From Artocarpus heterophyllus (lineage: Eukaryota > Streptophyta > Magnoliopsida > Rosales > Moraceae): a DNA stretch of 64,000 bases. This document shows, piece after piece, positions 56,399 through 64,000 of this stretch; the first letter of the stretch is position 1, and each line of letters starts with the position of its first letter. Location of the stretch: NCBI GenBank assembly GCA_025403435.1, contig CM046342.1, forward strand, positions 15,998,519 to 16,062,518, in the 5' to 3' direction. The translations under genes and the position numbers were made by a program. Under the pieces are notes generated by a model that saw nothing but the letters and a program-made list of their open reading frames with translations, was not told the origin of the DNA and did no database searches.

Positions 56399-57358
56399 AT
56401 GTCACGACTAGCAGCAGCAAAAATAGTTCCAGTTCCGAAGTCACTTCCAAATCAAAGGCCTTTCTCCCTAATGTGGTTGGGATGTCGGAAAGCACGATTG
56501 TTCCAATCACAGGACACAAGCTCAATCGACAAAACTATATTCAATGGGCTCAATCTGTCTGGATTTTCATCTGTGGAAAAAGGCAGGGAGGATTATCTCA
56601 CTGGAGCAATTCCACAACTCGAAGAAGATGATTCATCTCTGCGACTGTGGAAACTGGAAAACAGCATGGTTATGTCATGGTTACTCAACTCCATGACAAA
56701 TGAAACCGTTGAAAACTTCATGTATTACAGTACTGCACAAGAAATATGGAATGCAACCAAGGAGACGTATTCAAATGTGGACAACACTTCAACAATTTTT
56801 GAGATCAAAAGCATCCTTCATGATCTGCGACAAGGGGAGTTGTCCGTGATCGAGTATTTCAACAAACTCACTCGGCAATGACAGCGGCTTGATATCTATG
56901 AAAGCCTTGAATGGAAATGTCTTGAAGATGCAATGCAATATAAGAAAGTTGTAGAGCAAGACCAAATCTACAAATTTCTTCTCGGCCTCAACAAAGATCT
57001 TGATGATGTTCGTGGGAGGATTCTCGGCACAAAGCCTCAAAGTGTTCGTGAAGTTTTTTCTGAAGTTCGTAGAGAAGAAAGCCGAAGAAAAGTCATGCTC
57101 GGCACAAATGTTGCCACTCAAATTCCAGAAAGCTCAGCGCTTGTATCTAGAAAGCCACCGTCCAACAACAACAGCAGCAGCCAATCCAAGAAAAATCAGC
57201 CTTGGTGTGATCACTGTAAGAAATCAGGCCACACCAAGGAGACATGCTGGGACATTCATGGAAGACCTGCTGACTACAAACCACGTGTGAAAGAGAACCG
57301 AGGACATGTTGCAACCTCTACAACCGAGAATGACAAATCGGGAGGATCAACCGAGTGA
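56399..57358 (+). pseudogene. gag of the copia element, broken
   Basis: Gag motifs ITGHKLNRQNYIQWAQSV, then in another frame REDYLTGAIPQ, WNATKETYSNVDNTSTIFEI and IEYFNKLTRQ; a TGA at 56879-56881 interrupts. Later come IYKFLLGLNKDLDDVRGRIL and the CCHC knuckle CDHCKKSGHTKETC (57206-57247). At least one frameshift (near 56580) and one stop. Confidence 0.88.
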
Positions 57359-60300
57359 AGCCCATTCAATAATGAACAACTTGAAGCACTATAGAAAATG
57401 TTCATGTCTCTCCAAAGTTCTGGATTACAAGTTGGTAACGCATCGGTAGCACAAAAAGGTAATTTTTTGAGTGCTTTGGTCGTTAAAAAGGGAAACTCTA
57501 AAACCTAGATAGTAGACTCAGGCGCTTTAGATCATATGACTGGGGATATCAATGTTTTCAAAGACTTTATCCCATGTCTAGACAACTCTACTGTTCAGAT
57601 TGCAGATGGATCCCTTTTGAAGGTGGCTGGTTCAGGTTCTGTTGTGATTGCAGATGGGATAACATTAAATTCTGTCCTATATGTTCCTAAGTTAGATTGC
57701 AATCTGTTATCAATCAGCAAACTAACTAAGGATTTAAACTGTATTACTAAATTTTCTTCCAATACATGTGAATTTCAGGATCTGGATTTGGGGAGGATGA
57801 TTGGTGAAGCCAAAGAATGGGCCGGACTCTATCTTCTTCGAGTTGATGACTTTAAGAGAAAATCAGAGAAATCTGCTTGTGTAGTTTTTGTTTCCAATAA
57901 AATCAATGATAATGCTATCATGCTTTGGCATTATCGCCTAAGACATCCTATTTTTATGTATCTCAAGAAGTTGTTTCCTTTGTTGTTCAATAAAAATTCA
58001 AAGTCTTTACAGTGTGAAATTTGCCAACTTTCAAAACATGTTCGCAATTCTTACCAAAATCAACCGTACAAACCTTCACAACTGTTTTCTCTAATTCACA
58101 GTGACGTGTGGGGGCCATCTAGAATTGCTAGTATAACTGGTTCTAGATGGTTCATCACCTTCATTGATGACCACACTTGAGTCACTTAGGTCTACCTCAT
58201 GAAAGAAATATCTGAAGTGGGAAAAATATTCAAGAATTTCAACAATATGATCCAAACACAGTTTCAAACCAAAATTCAGGTTCTACGGACTGATAATGGC
58301 AAGAATATTTCCAAAATTCTCTCGGGCCTTATCTTCTCCAACAAGGAATTATTCATCAGAGTTCGTGTGTCGAGACCCCCCTACAAAATGGAGTCGTCGA
58401 AAGGAAGAATCGACATCTTTTGGAGGTAACCCGATCCCTTATGATCACTTCTAATGTTCCAAAATATTATTGGGGAGAAGCTGTCTAAACAGCTGCCTCT
58501 TTTGATAAATCACATGCCCTCAAAAGTTTTGGATTTTAAAACTCCTTGTCAAACACTACTCTCTACTTACCCAAATCTTTGAATAATCTCTTCATTACCC
58601 CTTAAGGTTTTCGAGTGTACTGCATTTGTCCACATAAATCAGCCACATCGTGGAAAACTTGATCCCAAGTCCTTGAAATACATTTTTCTTGGCTATTTTG
58701 CCAATCAAAATGGGTACCGCTGTTACTCACCTACAGCAAAGAGATTTTTCACGTCTATGGATGTGACATTTTTTGAAAATTTACCATTCTTTCCTAAGGA
58801 TAATATTCAGGGGGAGAATATTGTGAATGAATATCAACCTTGGGAACCCGAGCCAGTTACTCCATCTATTCTAGCACCAACATCTTCTTCCTTGTCACAA
58901 CCCGAGCCAGTTACTCCATCTACTCCAGCACCAACATTTTCTTCCTTGTCACAAATGCTCGTCATTGAACTACCTGTCATTGAGACATCACAAGCTCCAA
59001 AACTGCCATTGGTTTGCTCAAGAAGACAAAAAACTCAAAAGGAGGGAGAATAGGTTCATTGCTGAGCCAAATCCAGAGCCGAATTCAAAGACAACAGAAG
59101 AAAATCTAGGTAATACAGTTCCTAATTCAGTTGTTGTTGATGATTTAGATCAACCTATTGCTTTGAGGAAGGGTGTTAGATCATGTACACAACATCCTAT
59201 AGGAAGACATGTTACTTATGAGCATTTGTCTAAAAATCTCCAAGCATATGTTTCCTCACTTGACAGCATTAAGGTCCCTACAAACGTCTATGAAGCTCTA
59301 AAAATAGCCGAATGGAAGGCTGCAGTATGGGAAGAGATCCAGGCTCTTGAGAAAAATGGAACTTGGAAAATTACAAAGCTGCCAGATGGAAAGAAACCAG
59401 TTGGATGTAAATGGATATTTACAGCCAAACGTAACACAAATGGAAGTGTAAATAGGTTTAAAGCTCGATTAGTGGCCAAGGGATTTACTCAATCTTATGG
59501 AATTGACTATGATGAGACGTTTGCTCCAGTGAAAAAACTCAATTCCGTAAGAATACTGTTGTCATTGGCTGTGAATTGCGATTGGGGTCTTCATCAACTT
59601 GACATTAAGAATGCTTTCCTTAATGGAGCATTAGAAGAAGAAGTGTACGTGTAGATTCCTCTTGGATTTGAAACACGAGAATTCAGGCAAGGTGTGTAAA
59701 CTTGAGAAGTCTTTATATGGGTTCAAACAGTCTCCTCGCGCATGGTTTAACAGATTAACTAAAGTTGTAAAGAGACATGGACTAGTCCAGTGCCAGACAG
59801 ATCATACGATGTTTGTTAAACACACGTCAGGAGGAAAATTAGCAATTCTTATAGTCTATGTTGACGGCATCATCCTAACCGGCAGTGACAATGAAGAAAT
59901 CGAAGGCATAAAGAAATTCTAGCAAGTGAATTTGAAGTCAAAGATTTGGGGCAGCTTTGAATACTTCCTCGGCGTGGAGGTTGCACGGTCAAGAAATGAA
60001 ATTTCAGTCTCCCAAAGGAAATATGTCTTGGATCTATTGTCAGAGACAGGGATGCTAGGATGCAAGCCAGCTGACACTCCAATGGAGGCCACAACCAAAC
60101 TTGGAAATGAAGAGGATAGCCCATTAGTTGAGAAAGAACAATACCAAAGGTTAGTGGGAAAACTAATTTACTTAGCACATACAAGACCTGATATTGGATT
60201 TGCAGTTAGTATGGTTAGCATATACATGAGCAATCCCACTGAAAACCACATGAAGGCTGTTCGTCGCATTTTGCAATATCTCAAGAAAAGTCCTAGTCGA

Positions 60301-60813
60301 GGACTACACTTCAAACGAAGTGCAAACAGAAGTGTTGAAGTCTTTACAGATGCAGATTGGGCAGGTTTAGAAACAGATAGAAGATCAACTACTGGTTATT
60401 GTTCTTATGTCTAGGGCAATCTGGTTACATGATGAAGCAAGAAACAATCCATTGTAGCAAGAAGCAGTGCAGAGGCTAAATTTTGGGCTATGACACATGG
60501 GATTTGTGAAGGAATTTGGATAAAAAGAATGTTGACTGAACTACGATTAAATGAAGGTCATACATTGAAGCTTCTCTACGACAATAAGTCTGCCATAAAC
60601 ATCGCAAAAAATCTGGTTCACCATGACAGAACCAAACATGTAGAAATCGATCGGCATTTTATCAAGGAGAAGATAAAAGATGGTAAACTCGAGCTCATTT
60701 ATACATCGTCTCATCTATAAACTGCAGACATCTTGACAAAAGCTCTGCCTCAGAATATCTTCAAGAACCTTAAATCCAAGCTAGGCATGATTGACATCTA
60801 CTGCCCAACTTGA
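57359..60813 (+). pseudogene. pol of the copia element: protease, integrase, RT, RNase H; broken
   Basis: Protease VDSGALDHMTG (about 57513-57545) is preceded by a TAG. The integrase zinc domain has LWHYRLRHP and CEICQLSKH (57920-58040), and the core SDVWGPSRI and FIDDHT, then a TGA and [12 protein letters not shown] follows near 58290. RT lies at 58965-59922 ([50 protein letters not shown] followed by TAG). The catalytic YVDD is YVDG (59857-59868). RNase H has FTDADWAGLETDRRSTTGYC (60340-60405) and YDNKSAINIAKN (60580-60615). The last stop is TGA at 60811-60813. Confidence 0.92.
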
Positions 60814-60820
60814 GGGGAAG
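60810..60820 (+). other. Polypurine tract of the copia element
   Basis: TTGAGGGGAAG abuts the TGTTGA start of the 3' LTR and overlaps the pol stop codon TGA at 60811-60813. Confidence 0.8.
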
Positions 60821-61105
60821 TGTTGAAATTCGGTTCTATTTCCTCGGCTGAGTTGTCAATTAGCTGTTAGGATAAGCATGTGATATTTTTGGAATAAGAG
60901 GGATTTTAATTGTATTCAAATCCCGATAGACTTGGCATTCCTATTAAATAGGAATGTTTGTTTCCTTTTATTAGTTTTTCCAGGTATATCCGGGTGTATA
61001 GGGGTTCGGGTAGCTAGGTGATTCTCAAATATAAATATCACCCATTGTACTCGATTTTGTGTGTGAGAAATAACAGAAAATCATCTGTTTTTTCTCCAAA
61101 TTTCA
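60821..61105 (+). repeat. 3' LTR of the copia element
   Basis: 285 bp, TGTTGAAATTCGG...CTCCAAATTTCA, directly after the polypurine tract. Confidence 0.94.
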
Positions 61106-61110
61106 CATAC
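61106..61110. repeat. Target site duplication CATAC, right copy
   Basis: CATAC directly after the 3' LTR; TNP2 sequence then resumes. Confidence 0.92.
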
Positions 61111-61378
61111 TAGTTGGTTATTTATTACCTTTTGATGGAAGCCTTCCTAGAAATTCCAAAAGATTTATGAAACTAGAATTTAACAACCTATCTAATGCTT
61201 TCAAATTCCATAATTCAACTAAAGTAGACAATTTGGTGAAATTGGTACACCATTCATAAACGGGTGTCTCTGCATCATTCATCATTGTCTCAAAGAAGTC
61301 CGGACAGTGTAAAAAATGTTCTTTCGAATCATTGACCATGCCAACCATATTGTCATGATCTTCCATGTTATCTTCCAC
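61111..61378 (-). pseudogene. CACTA transposase (TNP2-like) pseudogene, copy B, N-terminal part
   Basis: Encodes FETMMNDAETPVYEWCTNFT and LSTLVELWNLKALDRLLNSS, matching 39734-39994. It is cut from the rest of the transposase by the copia element. Confidence 0.85.
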
Positions 61379-62497
61379 AATAGGTTCTTTTTTTATTTTT
61401 TACTTACTAAAGTTGGATTCAACTTAGACTCACCATGAAAATGCTATGTTTGATAGCTACTTATAATTCCATTTTGAAATAAATGTTATCTAACAATTGG
61501 AATTGAATGAGATCTATGATTTTCACATTACACACAAGGACATCGAGTTTTATCATATTGGGCATGAGTTTTGATAAAATCCAAGAATTTTTCCACGCTA
61601 TTCATATATTCTATAGTCAATCAAAAATTCTACATCCATTTCTTGTCCATTTCGCAAGTACTAAATCAAAAAATATATAATGCAATGCAATTAAAAACAA
61701 TTTTACAAATTAATTAACCTCCATATATAAATCATACCATAAATCCACAAATTTTACAAATTATTCATATCAATCAATTTTAATATAGGTAATCATACTC
61801 AAATATCCACAAATTACACATGCCCATCATATTTAAATAATAAATCATATCCATAAAGCACATTAATCATACCCATCATAGCCAAATAACTAATCATACT
61901 AAAAAATCAACAAATTAATCATACCCATATCCAAATAACTAATCATATCTACAAAAAATAAGCATTGATTAATAATACTAATTGATCCATAAATTAATCA
62001 TATCCAACATATCTAAATAACTTATCATAATTATAAATTCACAAAACAAAAAGCTAATCAACAAAATCAAAACCTATTTTTAAATATACCTAGTTAAAAA
62101 CTTACAATTAGGAAAGAGATTAAAGAGGATGGAGGCAGAGAGGGACAGCGACTACAGTTTTGGGAGGTTCTGGATGTGTTTTTGAGAGCTGGGTTTGTGA
62201 TTCATCTTTGATAGTTGAGCAAGAATAGGGATTTTAACATACCTTCTATGAAAGTTTTTATTAAAAAACGTCGTGGAAAATATCATCTAACGCGATAGTT
62301 TTTTTATTAAATCTGTCATGCATAATGTAACCTACGACGACTATTTTTTCTAACTGTTTTTTCTAAAAACCATCATGAAATAAACGGCATCTTACCATGG
62401 CATTTTGCTTCTTCTCGGGTGAACTCTACATTTTTTCTCCCTTACAACGACCGTTTCTTTTTTAAAAAAAGTCGTTAAATGAGGGCAGTATAATCTC
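61379..62497 (-). other. CACTA 5' non-coding and subterminal region, copy B
   Basis: Collinear with 39995-41106; AT-rich with ATCATACC-type repeats, then subterminal motifs. No gene. Confidence 0.65.
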
Positions 62498-62512
62498 AAA
62501 TTTTTAGTAGTA

Positions 62513-63648
62513 GATTTTTGTGAGTTTCAATTGATGTAGTTTTAATATTAAGCATGTTGGGTATGAAAAAGCATAGATCTAGGTTGCTATTGTGCTTTAG
62601 AATGATTTTCCACCCTCTTTAACTTTAAAAGTCGGTTTTAATGTATTTTTAAACCTGTGAATTTTTAAGTCATAGCAACATGAACGATTTTATGAAAGAC
62701 AATAAAAACTAGAATCTCAATTCTAAATATATGTTTCAGGTGTTTTTTTTCTATAAAGATGTCCCAGTGATGTCGCAGACGAATGTTGCAACATGGGATG
62801 CAACATCAGTAGTACAAAGGCTTATACATTTCATTCTTCTTTTGGAAACCTAATTTTATTGTTTAATAAGACCCCTATAGTAACTACAAAGCCAATAGTG
62901 GTCGTTACCACCATTTTTTCTATAGATGTCGCTTGTGATATTGCAACATAGGTTGTATATTAGTAGTGTATAGTGTTTTTATGTTTAGAAACTGCTTGGT
63001 TTCTATAAGTGGCAACCACTCAATTTATTGTTCCTTATGACCCTGTAAAAACTATAATGTAATTGGTAGTGATTTTGGGAACTTTTTTGTAGATGTCACA
63101 TGTGATATTGCAACATGAGTTACAATATCCATGGTATGAATTTCAAAACTAGCAGTTTTTATTGAACCTCTTGATTTATTGTGTCCCCAAGGTTTTTGTA
63201 ACAACTGCAATACAATTTATATTGGTTTCTGAGACTGTTTAGTTAATTATTTCCTGTGACATTGTGAATGATATTGCAACACTTTTTGCAACATCTATAA
63301 TGCAGTTTTTGCTTATGAGAAGAATGAACCCTGAACAGTTTGGATCATGATTTTTGTAAAACTGAAAGTTTTAGGTCTCAACGAGACAGAGCTTTCATGG
63401 AGGAAGTTTTTTAAATTATTTCTTAAAATAGACTTTAAATAGATTTATAAAAGTCAATCAATCGGTAAAGTTTTTTTTTTTAACTACCTTTTACCTACAA
63501 TTTACAGTGGTTTCAAAATTAACAAAAATTTAAAATGGATTATAGAAGTCAATAATCTAGGCCATAATATTACGACACTGTATACAGGTCTAATGTCCAT
63601 ACTAACTCAAAAGTCATGTTTAAATCAAAGGTTCGACCGTTTAGCATT
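62513..63648 (+). mobile_element. LTR-X fragment, inverted relative to 17104-20451, copy B
   Basis: Same fragment as 41123-42226 but extends about 55 bp further (to TTTAGCATTGAG) along LTR-X, because no LTR-W insertion cuts it here. Confidence 0.8.
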
Positions 63649-63651
63649 GAG

Positions 63652-64000
63652 TATAACGACCTAACCTTCGTAGCTATTACATAACTACTTAAACATATTT
63701 TTATTAGGATTACTTCAATTTACAAAACATATATATATTTTTAAATTCCTTACCGATTAACCTTACTTAAACCATTTTACTATGTTGCAACAAATAATAC
63801 AACATAAAATATTAACATAATTGACATATAGTTATATGGATTAAGGCTGAGTAGTTACAACCATGGTCTCCAAAATATATATACACAGTTTAAAAAGTAC
63901 TAAATATACAATTAAAAAGTCTTAATTAATAAAAATTGAATGCAGAATAAAATATACGTGGTATTACTCCCCATCTCCATAATCATCCACCGCTGTATCA
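63652..64000 (-). mobile_element. LTR-X, another copy, truncated by the window end
   Basis: Begins TATAACGACCTAACC (a decayed TGTAACGATCC) and follows 17104-17440 in the same direction, including TATGTTGCAACAAATA and GTTATATGGA(C/T)TAAGGCT. It continues past the window. Confidence 0.75.

Larger units (their letters stand above)
56015..61105 (+). mobile_element. Ty1/copia LTR retrotransposon, complete structure, degenerate
   Basis: 5091 bp with LTRs at 56015-56297 and 60821-61105, TGTTGAA...TTTCA ends, and a perfect 5-bp duplication CATAC (56010-56014, 61106-61110). A PBS-like TGGTATTAGAGC follows the 5' LTR; a polypurine tract TTGAGGGGAAG precedes the 3' LTR. Gag, protease, integrase, RT and RNase H follow in the copia order. 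I count about 17 substitutions and one 2-bp indel between the LTRs. Stops and frameshifts in gag, protease, integrase and RT show it is inactive. The uninterrupted site exists in copy A near 39721-39728. Confidence 0.96.
54682..62512 (-). mobile_element. CACTA (En/Spm) remnant, copy B, interrupted by a copia element
   Basis: Same remnant as 38416-41122. The transposase is split by the copia insertion at 56015-61105. The terminal repeat has decayed (minus strand TACTACTAAAAA at 62512). Subterminal motifs lie at about 62265-62480. Confidence 0.82.

Overview
This is nuclear DNA from a flowering plant, probably a eudicot or a magnoliid. The evidence is interrupted genes with GT-AG introns, glycoside hydrolase family 1 (GH1) beta-glucosidases of the plant beta-glucosidase-11-like type, and dense Ty3/gypsy, Ty1/copia and CACTA transposons. 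The DNA is AT-rich with many (AAT)n, (AT)n and (GA)n microsatellites. I cannot name the species. Only about 3 kb of the window is functional-looking coding sequence, in two genes; nearly everything else is transposon or transposon remnant.

Layout from left to right. Positions 179-5542 (minus) hold a dead GH1 gene. It has no ATG, nonsense codons in exons 1 and 6, a frameshift in exon 9, and a 15-nt in-frame deletion that removes the catalytic acid/base glutamate. A 2.24-kb solo LTR (3148-5388) sits exactly at its exon 1/intron 1 boundary. Positions 7320-16325 are a complete but inactivated Ty3/gypsy chromovirus on the minus strand, with 2.1-2.2 kb LTRs, primer binding site, polypurine tract, gag, protease, reverse transcriptase, RNase H, integrase and chromodomain, flanked by the 5-bp duplication CTGAG. 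Positions 17104-20451 are a 3.35-kb solo LTR of a second family (here LTR-X). Positions 20452-29464 are gene-free: LTR-like segments, microsatellites and short duplications.

From about 29465 the window is a tandem segmental duplication. Copy A (about 29465-42226) and copy B (about 45605-63592) each contain an apparently intact 13-exon GH1 gene, then a 5'-truncated minus-strand copia remnant, then a decayed CACTA transposase (TNP2) remnant, then a fragment of LTR-X. The two GH1 genes (30273-35399 and 46474-51647) each splice to a predicted 505-residue secreted enzyme with both catalytic glutamates. A spacer of about 3.4 kb (42227-45604), probably another solo LTR, separates the copies. Copy B alone carries a 5.09-kb copia element (56015-61105, duplication CATAC) inserted into its TNP2 remnant, so that insertion came after the duplication. 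The window ends inside another LTR-X copy.

How the genes relate: the three GH1 genes are paralogs, one inverted and dead, two direct and intact. GH1 enzymes of this clade hydrolyse beta-glucosides in the secretory pathway, vacuole or apoplast; the substrate cannot be read from the sequence. I found no CRISPR array, no convincing RNA gene and no clearly new molecular system. The most interesting signals are the LTR insertion that recreates the splice donor, the high replacement-to-silent ratio between the two intact paralogs, and the ordered nest of transposons that dates the duplication.
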